Counted from the first letter of the stretch, positions 35,338-45,441 are shown. The stretch: DNA of 64,000 nt from Novosphingobium fuchskuhlense (GCF_001519075.1 NZ_KQ954244.1:1133934-1197933), one strand, 5' to 3'. The notes: generated from the letters alone by a model not told the origin. Numbers and translations: made by a program.

Positions 35338-35629
35338 AACACCTGTTATGTCGAAATTGTGACCAAGCGGCATGGCGGTGTCTTTTGAGATGACATCTCG
35401 GGATGAAACGGTCTGGCACGGGGCTGTGTCGCTCAACTGCGGGTGTTGCGTTGCTCCAAGCGGCAATGCGCCAAACCGCATAGTAGGGGTGTGCCAAAAA
35501 TGCAACACATAAAGCCCCGCGCGAGTGCGGAGCACAAAGTGGAATTCACCATCGGTTAAATCTGAACTTCTTGCAGAAATAATTTTAACAACAAATATAT
35601 TTACGCAAATTTGCAAAATGGGGGCAAAA
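35338..35629 (+). promoter_or_regulatory. Divergent promoter region of tetR and the TonB receptor
   Basis: About 290 bases without a gene. The right third (35560-35625) is strongly AT-rich and probably contains the receptor promoter; GGGGG lies five bases before the chosen ATG. No second copy of the GCATAACG palindrome was found here. Confidence 0.4.
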
Positions 35630-38134
35630 ATGGATATCACAAAACAAGTTAATATGCTTTGTTTGCGCAAATTACGCATTCTATTTCTTGGTGGGGCGGC
35701 CTTGGCGTTGAACGCCACGATGACACTGCCTGCCCATGCTCAGGCCGAACCCGCAAGGGCGGCCCAGCAGCAGGCAGGTGCCGTTACGGGCGACATCGTG
35801 GTGACCGCCCAGCGCCGTGAACAAAAGGTGCGTGATGTCGGCATTGCCCTCTCGGTGCTGTCCAGCAAGGAGTTGCGTGCACTCAACGTCACCAATGCCA
35901 CCGATCTCGTGCGCGCCGTACCCAATCTCAAGTTCAACGCCTATGGCAGTTCGCAAGTGGTGTTCAATATCCGCGGCGTCAGTCAGAACGACTATGGCGA
36001 CCAACAGGAACCCCCTGTCGCCGTCTATCAGGACGACAGCTACGCAAGCTCGATTACCACGGCCAGTTTTCCGGTCTTCGATCTCAACCGCGCCGAGGTG
36101 CTGCGCGGTCCCCAGGGCACCCTCTTCGGCCGGAATGCGACGGGTGGCGCGGTGCAGTTCCTCTCCAATCAGCCAGGCAAGGCATTCGGCGGCTATCTGA
36201 CGGGCACTTATGGCCGTTTCAATCAGACCATCATCGAAGGCGCGCTGACGGGGCCGATCGCAGAGGGGCTGACGGCACGGATTTCCGGCCAATATGATCG
36301 CGACGACGGCTATATCAAGGATGTCACGCCGGGGCAGCCCAATCGCGGTGCCGACAATCATTGGGCCATGCGCGGCATTGTGCAGTGGGATGCATCGCCC
36401 GACTTCAAGGCTCGCCTGACTTTGCGCTACGCCGAAGCGGATCATGAACGACAGGCTGGTATGTATGCCCTCGCACCCAGTTGCGCCAATGCCCAGGGGC
36501 AGGGTGTCTATCTTGCCGCCTATCAGGTTTGCCAATATTGGTCGGGTTATAACGGCAATAGGCCGGGCGCCATGGCCACCGGCTACGCGAATCCCTCGAT
36601 CACGCCTTCGCAGGGCGGATATGCGTGGGCAACAGCGGGGACCGGTGATCCTTATGTCGATCGCAAGCAATTTGGCTCAACCCTGCGCCTGGAAGGCAAT
36701 CTTGGCATTTTTTCTTTGGTATCGATCAGCGACTATCAACATCTGAGCAAATTCTATTCCGAAGTTGGCGATTATCAGCCGGAATTGCCCTATGTCTATG
36801 GTCAAGGCTCCTATACGCCGGGCCCATGCCCGGGCAATTCGAACTTGACCTGCTACGCACCGGGCAGTGTATTCAATCAGGGCACGCATCTCAATCAATA
36901 TAGCCAGGAGGTGCGAGCATCGGCCACGCTGGGCCATCAATTCCTGACTTTTGGGGCATTTGGCATGGTCATCAAGGGGAAATATACCGCCAAATACGCG
37001 ACGCCTTTCGACGATTATGATCCCAACGTCGTTTTCAGTCAGCGCACCGACAGCTTTGCCTTTTTCGCGCAGGATGAATGGAAGATCAGCGATCAGTTCA
37101 AAATAATCGGTGGTTTGCGCTACTGGCATGACCACAAGGTTGGCGATTATTCTGCATCCGAATTGTTCGATGGCGGCAGTACGCCGGCCGCCATGCCGTT
37201 TACGATGCATTTCGGCTCCAGCGGATTGTCCTATAACGATCCGAGCTGCACGACCTCACCTTGTTCGTGGACGTATGGCAGCGGCGTCGCTTCAGGCATC
37301 ACGGTGACGCCGGCCGATGCCCGCCCGAGTTACAGCGGCGTCACCGCGCGGGCGGAAATCGACTACAAGCCCGGCAAGGACACGCTGATCTATGTCAGCT
37401 ACAACCGCGGCTCCAAATCGGGCGGCTTCACTTTCAGCACCGGTACGCCAACGCTCGGCCAGTCGGTGATCGATACCTTCAACAATATCCCTTACAAACC
37501 CGAAACGCTCGACGATTATGAAATCGGCCTTAAGGCCAAAATCAATCGCATGGTCGAGATCAATCTTGCCGCATTCTACTATGCTTACCACAACTATCAG
37601 GCCTATACCCAAGTCGGCTACACGCAGGTCGTACGCAATCTGCCGGCCGGCAACCGCGGTGTGGAGGCCGACCTGACGCTGCATCCCTTGCGCGGCCTGA
37701 CCGTGCAGACCAGTGGATCCTTGCAGCAGAGCCATGTCGACAATGTCTTGCTGCCCGATGGTGTGACAATCGTCAGGCATGACTTGCCGCAGACGCCGAC
37801 CTTTGCCGGCAACGCGCTGATGCGTTACGAATTCGATCTGGCGGGGGGCCGCGCCGCGCTTCAGGCCGATTCTCTCTATACGGGCGGCTTCTGCTTCACG
37901 GTGATGTGCGCCCCGGTCGAACAGGAAGCGGCCTACCATGTCGAGAATGCCAGGATCAGCTTTACGCCCGCAGGCGATCGGGTCGATCTGGCTTTATTCG
38001 TAAACAACCTCTTCAATCGCGCCTACCGTGTCTATGCCTTTGATGGGACGGCCTATGAAGGCGCGGTCGCAGGGGTATATGCCAAGCCGCGCACATGGGG
38101 TGTGACTGCCACGGTTCATTTCGGGCCGCGTTGA
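35630..38134 (+). CDS. TonB-dependent outer membrane receptor
   Basis: An 834-residue receptor for energy-dependent uptake through the outer membrane. A signal peptide (LRKLRILFLGGAALALNATMTLPAHAQA) is followed by a TonB-box-like GDIVVTAQRRE, a plug domain (FNIRGVSQNDYG, VEVLRGPQGTLFGRNATGGAVQ-like region) and a 22-strand barrel ending in an aromatic residue pattern VTATVHFGPR. Sphingomonad receptors of this type import plant- or pollutant-derived compounds rather than only siderophores. ATG 35630 is chosen by GGGGG spacing. It heads a unit with the hydrolase and the NCS1 permease, so it may bring in the substrate that they process. Confidence 0.92.
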   Translation: MDITKQVNMLCLRKLRILFLGGAALALNATMTLPAHAQAEPARAAQQQAGAVTGDIVVTAQRREQKVRDVGIALSVLSSKELRALNVTNATDLVRAVPNLKFNAYGSSQVVFNIRGVSQNDYGDQQEPPVAVYQDDSYASSITTASFPVFDLNRAEVLRGPQGTLFGRNATGGAVQFLSNQPGKAFGGYLTGTYGRFNQTIIEGALTGPIAEGLTARISGQYDRDDGYIKDVTPGQPNRGADNHWAMRGIVQWDASPDFKARLTLRYAEADHERQAGMYALAPSCANAQGQGVYLAAYQVCQYWSGYNGNRPGAMATGYANPSITPSQGGYAWATAGTGDPYVDRKQFGSTLRLEGNLGIFSLVSISDYQHLSKFYSEVGDYQPELPYVYGQGSYTPGPCPGNSNLTCYAPGSVFNQGTHLNQYSQEVRASATLGHQFLTFGAFGMVIKGKYTAKYATPFDDYDPNVVFSQRTDSFAFFAQDEWKISDQFKIIGGLRYWHDHKVGDYSASELFDGGSTPAAMPFTMHFGSSGLSYNDPSCTTSPCSWTYGSGVASGITVTPADARPSYSGVTARAEIDYKPGKDTLIYVSYNRGSKSGGFTFSTGTPTLGQSVIDTFNNIPYKPETLDDYEIGLKAKINRMVEINLAAFYYAYHNYQAYTQVGYTQVVRNLPAGNRGVEADLTLHPLRGLTVQTSGSLQQSHVDNVLLPDGVTIVRHDLPQTPTFAGNALMRYEFDLAGGRAALQADSLYTGGFCFTVMCAPVEQEAAYHVENARISFTPAGDRVDLALFVNNLFNRAYRVYAFDGTAYEGAVAGVYAKPRTWGVTATVHFGPR

Positions 38135-38312
38135 GGGCCCGGTTGAAAAGCCGGATGATCGTGTCGGCCGTTCCTCAACAGGGGGCGGCTGACGCATCCC
38201 CGCTCTGGGTCCCCAATCGGGATACTTCTCGTGGACGTACGCGATGCCCTTGGTCCCCTATATCGGGCGCGAGAGGCGATAGCGGTCGCCCCAGGCGGCC
38301 AAATCTGGTGAC

Positions 38313-39143
38313 ATGATGTTGGATACGATGACAAACTACCCACCGTTTCGCCTGGGCGAACGCAAGCATGTGATGATCGGCGATCTGGCCCTGGCCTATC
38401 TCGATGATGAGGCCTGGCATCTCGAGCCGGTCATTCTGGTGCACGGCTTCACCGATTCCGCCAATACCTGGGATCTGCTGGTGCCCTGGCTCGCGGAGCA
38501 TCGCCGGATCATTCGCTTGGATCTGCGCGGACATGGCGGCTCGATGCGGCCGGACAGTGGCTATGACCTCGACAGCCTTGCCGGCGATCTCATCCGGTTC
38601 ACCGCGGCGCTGGGCATCGGGCAAGCCGATTATGTCGGCCATTCGCTGGGCAGCCTTGTCGTCGCGCGGCTCGCCGCTCTCGCCCCGGAACGCGTGCGGG
38701 CGATGGTGTTGATATCCTCGACCGCAAGCGTCGATGACAGCGCGACGATGCGCGTGCTGCATGACAGCATCGCGGGCCTTCGCGATCCCATCGATCCTGA
38801 ATCCGAATTTTTGCGGGGCTGGTGCAACAGCCCGACCCCGGTCGATGTCGGCTTTGTTGCGCGTGAACGGCAAATGGCCGCGCAAATGCCCGCCCGGCTC
38901 TGGCAAACCATCCTGCGCGAGGCGCTCGATTTGGGCGATCTGGATCGCAATTTTGCGCAAGTCACCGCACCCAGCCTGCTGCTGTGGGGAGACGCCGATG
39001 CCATATTTGACCAGCCACACCGGGATAGCCTGATCCGCGCCATGCCGCATGGCAAGGTTAGGATCTACGCAGGGCTTGGGCATAATCCGTTCTGGGAGCA
39101 GCCGCAGCGCGTTGCGGCCGATATTTTGGACCACCTGCAATAA
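38313..39143 (+). CDS. Alpha/beta-hydrolase
   Basis: A 276-residue hydrolase with the oxyanion HGF (VILVHGFTDSANTW), nucleophile elbow GHSLGS, an Asp in LLLWGDADAIFD and the catalytic His in GLGHNPFWE. No signal peptide, so it is cytoplasmic. The ribosome binding site is poor; ATG 38313 and 38316 are both possible. It lies 178 bases after the receptor and 45 bases before the permease. It may cleave an ester or amide bond of the imported compound (inference). Confidence 0.88.
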   Translation: MMLDTMTNYPPFRLGERKHVMIGDLALAYLDDEAWHLEPVILVHGFTDSANTWDLLVPWLAEHRRIIRLDLRGHGGSMRPDSGYDLDSLAGDLIRFTAALGIGQADYVGHSLGSLVVARLAALAPERVRAMVLISSTASVDDSATMRVLHDSIAGLRDPIDPESEFLRGWCNSPTPVDVGFVARERQMAAQMPARLWQTILREALDLGDLDRNFAQVTAPSLLLWGDADAIFDQPHRDSLIRAMPHGKVRIYAGLGHNPFWEQPQRVAADILDHLQ

Positions 39144-39188
39144 CGGCCTGCCCCCTGACGTCTCGCCCTCCATTCAAAGGACGCCACT

Positions 39189-40607
39189 TTGTCCAGCGCC
39201 AGCCTTATCGAAAAGCGTTCGATTGACTATGTCCCCTTGTCCGAGCGCCACGGCAAGGTGTGGCACTTGTGGCCGATCTGGTTTGCGGGGGACGCCAATC
39301 TGGGTACGCTGGCCATCGGCGCCATCGGCCCGATGGCGCATCTGCCGTTGATATGGAGCCTGGCGGCGATCGTCACCGGATGCGCGTTCGGCACCTTTTT
39401 CATGGCATTCCATTCGACGCAGGGGCCACAGATGGGCCTGCCGCAGATGATCCAGTCGCGCCCGCAATTCGGCTATATGGGGGCGCTACTGGTCTGGATC
39501 GTGGCGATTATCACCTATTTTGGCTACAATATCGTCTGCCATATCATCGCGGGCCAAGCGGTCCATCAGGTCACTGGGTTGGCTCAAACCACGGCCTATG
39601 TGCCCTTCGGCGGCATCGCGATCGCGCTGGCCGTCGTTGGTTACAAGTGGATTCACGTTGCACAGCGCTGGCTGTCCTATGTCATGATCGCGGCGCTGGT
39701 GATCTTCTCGCTGGGTGCGCTCAGCCATTGGGATCAGTTGGTCGCCTTGGCTCCGGCGGCCAGTCGCACCGGCTCTCTGGCGATCAAGCCGTTCATGGCA
39801 CAATTCTTTGCCGCAGCGGCCTATCAACTCAGTTGGTCGATCTATGTGTCAGACTATTCGCGCTACCTCCCACCCAAGGTCGGGGTTCGTGCTTCCTTTT
39901 GGTGGACGTTTCTGGGGGCGGGAATCGGCGGCGCCTGGACCATGGCGCTTGGCGCCGTTGCGGTTGTCGTCAGCGGGAATGCCGATGTTGTCGCCGGGAT
40001 CGTGCAGACGGGCGATGCCATCGTCCCTCATCTCGGCGTCGCGGTCCTGTTGGGAGCTTTGCTGGGGCTGCTGACCATATCGAGCCTCAATTTCTATGGC
40101 GCTTCGCTGACCTTGCTCAGCATCATGGATTCGCTCTCGATTACCCATGCTATCATCAGGAACCGCCTGTTCGCGCTGAGCGTGATGTTCATTCCGACCC
40201 TGATCATCGCTTATCTGGCAAGAGGCGCATTTGTCGTTCTCTATTCAAGCTTCCTGAGCATAATCATTTATCTCTTCACCCCGTGGACGGCCATCAATCT
40301 GATTGATTTCTATTTTCTCCGCAAAGGTCACTATTCGATCAACGAGATTTTCAATCGGGATGGCATGTACGGCCAGTGGAATAAATCCGGCATTTCAGCC
40401 TATTTCATCGGCTTTATGGCGATGGTTCCGTTCTTTTCGACCGATGCTTATATCGGGCCAATTGCGAAGATGCTCGGTGGGATAGATGTTTCGATGCTGA
40501 TTGGATTGCCTGTTTCTGCGCTGCTCTATTTGTGGTTCAATGCGAACTATGATCCCGCGCGTGAATTGAGGCAAATTGCACTCGCCGACGCGAATCTGCC
40601 CGCCTAA
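39189..40607 (+). CDS. NCS1-family nucleobase/hydantoin-type permease (TTG start)
   Basis: A 472-residue inner membrane transporter with about 12 membrane segments, of the NCS1 (cytosine/purine/allantoin/hydantoin) cation symporter family. Recognisable are WPIWFAGDANLGTLAIG, the GPQMGLPQMIQSRPQFGYMG signature and SDYSRYLPP. The start is TTG 39189, with AAAGGA seven bases upstream; no in-frame ATG is equally placed. With the receptor and hydrolase it suggests import of a heterocyclic nitrogen compound (inference). Confidence 0.88.
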   Translation: MSSASLIEKRSIDYVPLSERHGKVWHLWPIWFAGDANLGTLAIGAIGPMAHLPLIWSLAAIVTGCAFGTFFMAFHSTQGPQMGLPQMIQSRPQFGYMGALLVWIVAIITYFGYNIVCHIIAGQAVHQVTGLAQTTAYVPFGGIAIALAVVGYKWIHVAQRWLSYVMIAALVIFSLGALSHWDQLVALAPAASRTGSLAIKPFMAQFFAAAAYQLSWSIYVSDYSRYLPPKVGVRASFWWTFLGAGIGGAWTMALGAVAVVVSGNADVVAGIVQTGDAIVPHLGVAVLLGALLGLLTISSLNFYGASLTLLSIMDSLSITHAIIRNRLFALSVMFIPTLIIAYLARGAFVVLYSSFLSIIIYLFTPWTAINLIDFYFLRKGHYSINEIFNRDGMYGQWNKSGISAYFIGFMAMVPFFSTDAYIGPIAKMLGGIDVSMLIGLPVSALLYLWFNANYDPARELRQIALADANLPA

Positions 40608-40626
40608 TCTGACTGAGTCACGAACT

Positions 40627-40658
40627 GACGAAGGGATGAACCGATGCCCCCCTTCGTC
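40627..40658 (+). terminator. Hairpin after the permease gene
   Basis: GACGAAGGG (40627-40635) pairs with CCCTTCGTC (40650-40658), 14-base loop, 20 bases after the permease stop. No T-run, so a weak or Rho-assisted terminator. Confidence 0.5.
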
Positions 40659-40697
40659 CGGCATCGTATGATGCGGGTCGCCTTGAAGCGTCCCTGG

Positions 40698-41004
40698 TTT
40701 TCCGGAGGCAGGTTCAATTGAGTCATGCAGCCATATCGAGGTTCTCAAGAGCTGCATAGTAATTGGCGTCGGCCTCGGTAGGAGGAATGTAGCCGATGGG
40801 TCCGAAGACGCGTTGATTGTTGTACCAGTCCACCCAGCGCAAGGTGGCCATTTCAACGGCCGATGCGCTCGGCCAGGAGCGCTGGCGCCAGATCACCTCG
40901 GCCTTGTAGAGCCCGTTGATCGTCTCGGCGAAGGCGTTGTCATAAGAATCCCCGACGCTACCGACGGAGGGTACGAGATTGGCCTCCGCCAAGCGCTGAG
41001 GGTA
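40698..41004 (-). pseudogene. IS3-family transposase (OrfB) C-terminal remnant
   Basis: The minus-strand frame ending at 40723 reads QRLAEANLVPSVGSVGDSYDNA, ETINGLYKAEVIW and VDWYNNQRVFGPIGYIPP, the last part of the DDE integrase domain of IS3-family transposases, including the final catalytic Glu. The first two thirds are missing. A possible IS end (TGAACCTGCCTCCGGAAAAC on the minus strand) lies near 40695-40716. The upstream codons of the open frame (beyond about 41004) are unrelated. Confidence 0.8.
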
Positions 41005-41065
41005 GGCCATGGCTGTGGCAGCAAATATTGGGCGCTGCATAACTTCAATTGTAACCGCCCGATTG

Positions 41066-41362
41066 CTACCGCAGCTTATGGGTCTTGACGATCTCGATGG
41101 TGGCTGGATCGGAGACAAAGTCTTCGAGGAATTGGTCCCATTCTTCAGGAGAGCGCCGGGCGTCGGCGATCATGCTGCGTAATTCGTCGATGGCGTCGTC
41201 AGTCAGTGCAGTGCGCCATTCGTCCGGTCCCAAACCAACGGAGATGATCGATCCATAGGTGAGGTTATCGTCATTGCTGACGATGGCGTCGATGAGTTCA
41301 GGGTGCTCGTCGAGGATGTCGGCTACATAATCGAGCATGAAGACGTGGGTGACGGTGGGCAT
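41066..41362 (-). CDS. Accessory protein of IS66 copy 1 (98 residues)
   Basis: A 98-residue acidic protein encoded downstream of tnpC, with its ATG overlapping the tnpC stop (TGATG). It reads TVTHVFMLDYVADILDEHPELIDAIVSNDDNLTYG then DAIDELRSMI. No function is known. The second IS66 copy in the window lacks it, which explains most of the 270-base difference in size. Confidence 0.7.
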   Translation of the reverse strand: MPTVTHVFMLDYVADILDEHPELIDAIVSNDDNLTYGSIISVGLGPDEWRTALTDDAIDELRSMIADARRSPEEWDQFLEDFVSDPATIEIVKTHKLR

Positions 41363-43005
41363 CAGGCCGCCTTGGCTGCCTGCATCAGGGGCCGCCAGTT
41401 CCAAGGCAACAATTCGTCGAGCCGGTTGATCTTGTGATCGTTGATGCGCGCCAATACGTCGGCAAGGTAGGCTTGGGGATCGAGCCCGTTCATCTTGGCC
41501 GTCTCGATGATGGTCATGGCACGCGCCAGGGTCTCGGCGCCGGTATCGGCTCCGGCGAATAACCAGTTTTTCCTGCCGATTCCAATGGACTTCAAGGCTC
41601 TTTCGGCCGGATTGTTGTCGATGGCCACGCGGCCATCTTCGAGGAACAGGCAGAAGGCCGGCCAGCGTGAGAGCGCATATCGGAAGGCATTGCCGAGGTC
41701 GCTTTTGCCGGGGAGCTTGGTCAGTTGGGCCTGCGCCCAGGCGTGGAACGCCTCAACCCTGGGCTTGCTTTGCGTTTGGCGCGCGGCAAGCCGGACCTGT
41801 GCGCTTTGGCCGGTGATCTGGCTTTCGATGTCGTAGATGGCGCCAATGCGATCCAGCGCTTCGCGGGCGATCTGCGACTTGCTGCCGACCCACAGGTCAT
41901 GGAAATCACGGCGCAAATGCGCCCAGCAGGCAGCCTCGCGGAACTGCGCGATACCATCGGCATTGGGCGCGTAGAGCTTGCCATATCCCTTGTAACCATC
42001 GGCCTGCAGAATGCCGCGCGCATGCCGCAGATGCCCGAGGACATGCTCTTCCTTCCAGTTGGCGGCGAACTTGTAGGCAACGCCGGGCGGTGCTGGCCCG
42101 GCCCAGGGGCGCTGGTCGAGGAGATAGGCCCAGATGCGCCCCTTACGGACACCCTTGCCAAGATTCCCGCTGACATTGAGATTACGCAGGCTGCGATCCA
42201 GCACTCGGATGGGCGTATCATCGGCATGCAGCAGATCGCTGGCCATGACGTGGCTCTCGATCCGCTCGACTAGAGGCAAAAGCAGCTTCATGGCGCGGCC
42301 GCACCAGTCGACGAGGGTGGTGTCGGGAATGTCCGCCCCCATGCGGGCGAAGATTTCATTCAACCGGTAGAGCGGCAGGTGGTCATCAAACTTGGACACC
42401 AGAATGTAGGCCAACAGCGAGGCCGTGGCCATGCTGCCGGGGATGGGGCGGCTCGGTGCCGCGACCTGCACCATCTTGTCACAGCCACGACAGGATTTTT
42501 TGACCCGCGCGATCTCGATCACTTTGAGCTGGGCGACGATCATGTCCAGCATCTCGCTGACGTCTTCACCAACCCGGCGCAATTGGCCGCCACAATCGGA
42601 GCAAGTCGTGCCCGGGTCGAGCTCGCGACGTTCGCGCGGCGTATCGGCTGACACTCTGGGCCGGCGGCGCGGTGCACGCACTGGCGCAGCATCGTCCCCG
42701 ACCTTCTCTGGGACCGGCTCTGGAGCCTCGTCCTCTTCCTCCACCGGCGATGAACTGGCCTCGGCCTTGGCGATCAGCAGATCTTCAAGGACCAGTTCCA
42801 GTTGCTGGATCTCGCGCTCGACCTTCTCCGAGGCTTTGCCAAAGGCCTGACGCTTGAGCTTGGCGATGCGCAGCTGCAGGTTCGCGATATGTTGCTCGAA
42901 CACCCGCACGGTGGCCGACAGCGCGATGTTTTGAGCCTGCAACTGGGCCACCAACGCCTTGAGGGCGATGGGATCATTTGGCAGCGATGCAGGCTGAAAC
43001 GACAT
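41362..43005 (-). CDS. tnpC: IS66 transposase TnpC
   Basis: A 547-residue transposase. An N-terminal coiled coil ([39 protein letters not shown]) is followed by a Cys zinc ribbon (CSDCGG and CRGC), and the DDE domain with [14 protein letters not shown] (first Asp), [14 protein letters not shown] (second Asp) and the final [16 protein letters not shown] 43005 is chosen over upstream codons because an AAAGG precedes it and the sibling copy starts at the same place. Complete and probably functional. Confidence 0.93.
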   Translation of the reverse strand: MSFQPASLPNDPIALKALVAQLQAQNIALSATVRVFEQHIANLQLRIAKLKRQAFGKASEKVEREIQQLELVLEDLLIAKAEASSSPVEEEDEAPEPVPEKVGDDAAPVRAPRRRPRVSADTPRERRELDPGTTCSDCGGQLRRVGEDVSEMLDMIVAQLKVIEIARVKKSCRGCDKMVQVAAPSRPIPGSMATASLLAYILVSKFDDHLPLYRLNEIFARMGADIPDTTLVDWCGRAMKLLLPLVERIESHVMASDLLHADDTPIRVLDRSLRNLNVSGNLGKGVRKGRIWAYLLDQRPWAGPAPPGVAYKFAANWKEEHVLGHLRHARGILQADGYKGYGKLYAPNADGIAQFREAACWAHLRRDFHDLWVGSKSQIAREALDRIGAIYDIESQITGQSAQVRLAARQTQSKPRVEAFHAWAQAQLTKLPGKSDLGNAFRYALSRWPAFCLFLEDGRVAIDNNPAERALKSIGIGRKNWLFAGADTGAETLARAMTIIETAKMNGLDPQAYLADVLARINDHKINRLDELLPWNWRPLMQAAKAA

Positions 43006-43067
43006 GGCCTTTGCTACCAGAAATGGCGCAAAACTGCCAGAAAAATGCTGCGTTTGAGACCGATAAA

Positions 43068-43415
43068 TCAGCCAACGCGCGCAGGCGGGGCGCCCCAGGA
43101 TGGCCTGCGCCAATCAATCCCTTCCCACAGCATCGCCAGTTGCGCGCTGGTCAGGCGAGCGACCGCGTCGCCGCTGCCGGGCCACGGAAACGTGCCTTTT
43201 TGCAGGATCTTGTAATAGAGGCAAAAGCCCTGACCATCCCAGTACAACAGCTTGAGCCGGTCGCCCTTGCGTCCGCGAAAGGCAAAGACTGCCCCACTGG
43301 ATGGCTTTTGGAGCAGGTGGTCCTGGACCAGCACGGACAGACCGGTGATGCTCTTGCGCATGTCGGTCACGCCGCAGGCCAGATACACCCGCACCCCCGT
43401 GCCGGGCCCGATCAT
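43068..43415 (-). CDS. tnpB: IS66 accessory protein TnpB
   Basis: A 115-residue IS66 Orf2 protein ([48 protein letters not shown]), required for transposition together with TnpA. Its ATG overlaps the tnpA stop (ATGA). Confidence 0.93.
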   Translation of the reverse strand: MIGPGTGVRVYLACGVTDMRKSITGLSVLVQDHLLQKPSSGAVFAFRGRKGDRLKLLYWDGQGFCLYYKILQKGTFPWPGSGDAVARLTSAQLAMLWEGIDWRRPSWGAPPARVG

Positions 43416-43795
43416 GACGCCTCCAGCACTTGCAGCAAGTGTATCAGCGCCACATCCGTAATGGTCTCGCGGCAGCGCAGTTGCCGCCCGTTGGGCAAGG
43501 TGATGGTCACTTCCGCCACACCGGCATCGCCAATAGGCATGGGACGCGTCTCGGTGGAAACTGTCAGCTCAACCGGCACAAAGGTATCCCGGACCCCATC
43601 CGACAACAACCCTTTCGCTCGCAACTCGTGACGCCACCGATAAAGCTGCTGCCGGGTCAGATCATGGCGTCGGGCGACATCGGCAAGCGTCCAGCCATTG
43701 GTCTTAATCTGCGACAATATCTCGAACTTCGCCGCGTCCGACCAGCGCCGCCGACGCTCCACACCCAAGACCTCCAACCGTTCCAAACCAACCAC
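43412..43795 (-). CDS. tnpA: IS66 accessory protein TnpA
   Basis: A 127-residue IS66 Orf1 protein with an HTH (RRRWSDAAKFEILSQI, LADVARRHDLTRQQLYRWRHEL) that binds the IS ends. It is the first gene of the IS operon; its promoter lies in the roughly 75 bases to the right IS end. Confidence 0.92.
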   Translation of the reverse strand: MVGLERLEVLGVERRRRWSDAAKFEILSQIKTNGWTLADVARRHDLTRQQLYRWRHELRAKGLLSDGVRDTFVPVELTVSTETRPMPIGDAGVAEVTITLPNGRQLRCRETITDVALIHLLQVLEAS

Positions 43796-43898
43796 CTTCG
43801 CATGTGACGTGCATAGAGACGTCTTTAACGACGTACCTTATGGCGGTAAGGCGGCCTCAATCGGGTGGTTACCTTCAATTGGCTGCAATGCGCCGACA

Positions 43899-44147
43899 GC
43901 CGTGCTACCGCCCTGCCATGCCATTATCGTTGTGCAACTCGGCGCGCAGGCGACAGGGTTAATTGTCGAACTGGTGAGCGACATCGTAACGGTTGAAGAT
44001 GAAACCCTGCAATCGCCGCCTACCATAGGCGAAAATCAGGGGATCGCCCGTTTCCTCGACGGCATTGCCCCGATCGAAGATCGCATGGTGATGATCCTGA
44101 ACTGCGCGGCACTCACCGACGTTGGCCAGACTGTAGCCGCAGCATGA
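43899..44147 (+). pseudogene. cheW 3' fragment
   Basis: The frame reads HAIIVVQLGAQATGLIVELVSDIVTVEDETL and RFLDGIAPIEDRMVMILNCAALT, matching the second half of CheW, the coupling protein of chemotaxis. The N-terminal half is absent; on the left are IS66 and the IS3 remnant. It cannot make a whole CheW fold, so it is a broken gene. An ICE does not usually carry cheW, so it may be a trace of an earlier cargo or host sequence. Confidence 0.7.
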
Positions 44148-45037
44148 TGCTTTTCGCTTTGTGATCGCTATTTCAGTGCGAAAATAAGGCGTGTCGCAAT
44201 TCCAACGGACTTCCTCGATTAGCGTGCGTCCCAGCCTTGGGGAAAGATCGGGTTACGGCGGGTGCGGTCAATCACCAACTGGTGAAGGAACGGCGGCAAG
44301 TGGGGCGGAAGCTGCCTTTGGCGGTCACCATGTCGAATGACCGGAAAGTCCCAGACTTGGTCAATCCTGCGCCCCCCTTCGTGTTGAACAAACCGGTTAC
44401 GACGCCCCGACTTGACCTCGTAACCGTTAACTATGTCGGCGGCATCCGCCATTGCCCGAAGTCCCAAACTACGGCAGGATTCCAGACCTCAACTCGTGAA
44501 CCTACCGGTCCGGAATTCGCGGCCAAGGTATCATTCGCGGACGTAGCCAGCCATGCCGCAGTCGCCAGCTGAGGCGTGTTGAGGTGGCCAATCGGCGAGC
44601 CAATGACACTCGGATCATGGCCATGCCCACAAGGCGGCAAGCCTATATCGAAAGTCGACCGACCGCCGTGTTCGCGTGGGGACCAACCAACCCCGAGGCT
44701 CGGGTTCTCAGGCAACTATGGGTGTAGGAAACGGCGCATTCCCGAGCCCTGGAATGGGTGATTGCGCTGGCGGAGAATTCCGCATGCCTGCCTGCCGGAC
44801 TGCGCGATGTCACCACGATCTCCCTTTTCTGATCGCTGTGGGCCCGTCCCAAACGGCCTCTTCAATGGGCTGATCTGGCCGAAGGTCGGCTTCGCCTCGA
44901 CCGCCTATGCCGCAACGGCGCTGTGCCAACTTTCTTCCCCTGACGGCAAAGCCGCCATTCCTCGCGAGACAAGAAAGCCGGCTTTGCGCCGTCCTCCGCT
45001 TCGCTGCGGCAGCAAGCTGTGCGCCGTCGGTCGCCTC
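44148..45037. other. Gene-poor region of 0.9 kb
   Basis: Short open frames on both strands have no recognisable content and unlikely composition. A perfect palindrome AAAGCCGGCTTT lies near 44969. The long minus-strand frame 44810-45565 is a shadow of the DUF736 gene and its leader. The sequence probably contains decayed DNA on the left and the promoter of the DUF736 transcript on the right. Confidence 0.45.
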
Positions 45038-45063
45038 CGGCCCCTCGATCGCCATCGAGGCCG
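45038..45063 (+). promoter_or_regulatory. Leader hairpin before DUF736
   Basis: CTCGAT (45044-45049) and ATCGAG (45054-45059) pair around CGCC, extended by CGG/CCG on the outside. It lies 40 bases before the DUF736 start and is another hairpin-before-gene example in this element. Confidence 0.45.
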
Positions 45064-45103
45064 CAATGGTGCGGGCTCGAACACGAAAGAATGGAGATTT
45101 CTC

Positions 45104-45430
45104 ATGGCTACCATCGGCACCTTCAAGAAGGCTGGCACGAACGAGTTCACCGGCGACATCGTCACCCTCAACGTCCAGGCCAAGGGCGTGCGCATCATCC
45201 CCGACCCGCGTGCCAACGGCGAGAACGCCCCCAGCCACCGGGTCCTGGTCGGCCGCGCAGAAATCGGCGCAGCCTGGTCGAAACGTTCGGGCGAAGGCCG
45301 CGACTATCTGGGCCTCAAGATCGATGATCCCAGCTTCAACGCCCCGATCTACGCCAACCTCTTCGACGACGAAGACGGCGAAGGCTACTCGCTGATCTGG
45401 TCCCGCCCCAACGGGCGCCGGGGGGATTAA
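45104..45430 (+). CDS. DUF736 family protein, copy 1
   Basis: A 108-residue protein of the DUF736 family, found in ICEs and plasmids near transfer genes, function unknown. Family blocks are IGTFKKAGTNEFTGDIVTLNVQ, RIIPDPRANGENAPSHRVLVGRAEIGAAW and the ending FDDEDGEGYSLIWSRP. ATG 45104 has GGAG six bases upstream; an upstream extension of the frame is not supported. A strong terminator follows, so it is a single-gene transcript. A second DUF736 gene lies at 49945. Confidence 0.9.
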   Translation: MATIGTFKKAGTNEFTGDIVTLNVQAKGVRIIPDPRANGENAPSHRVLVGRAEIGAAWSKRSGEGRDYLGLKIDDPSFNAPIYANLFDDEDGEGYSLIWSRPNGRRGD

Positions 45431-45441
45431 CCCCTCCGCCA

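Larger units (their letters stand above)
41051..43872 (-). mobile_element. IS66-family insertion sequence, copy 1 (complete)
   Basis: 2822 bases bounded by inverted repeats GTAACCGCCCGATTG (41051) and the complement of CAATCGGGTGGTTAC (ending 43872). The 8-base target duplication CTTCAATT is present on both sides (41043-41050 and 43873-43880). It carries tnpA, tnpB, tnpC and an extra small gene, all intact, on the minus strand. It is inserted next to the IS3 and cheW remnants. Confidence 0.93.

Noticed and set aside
44762..45103. N-terminal extension of DUF736
   Set aside because: DUF736 proteins start at the ATG 45104, which has its own ribosome binding site; the upstream part contains leader hairpins.
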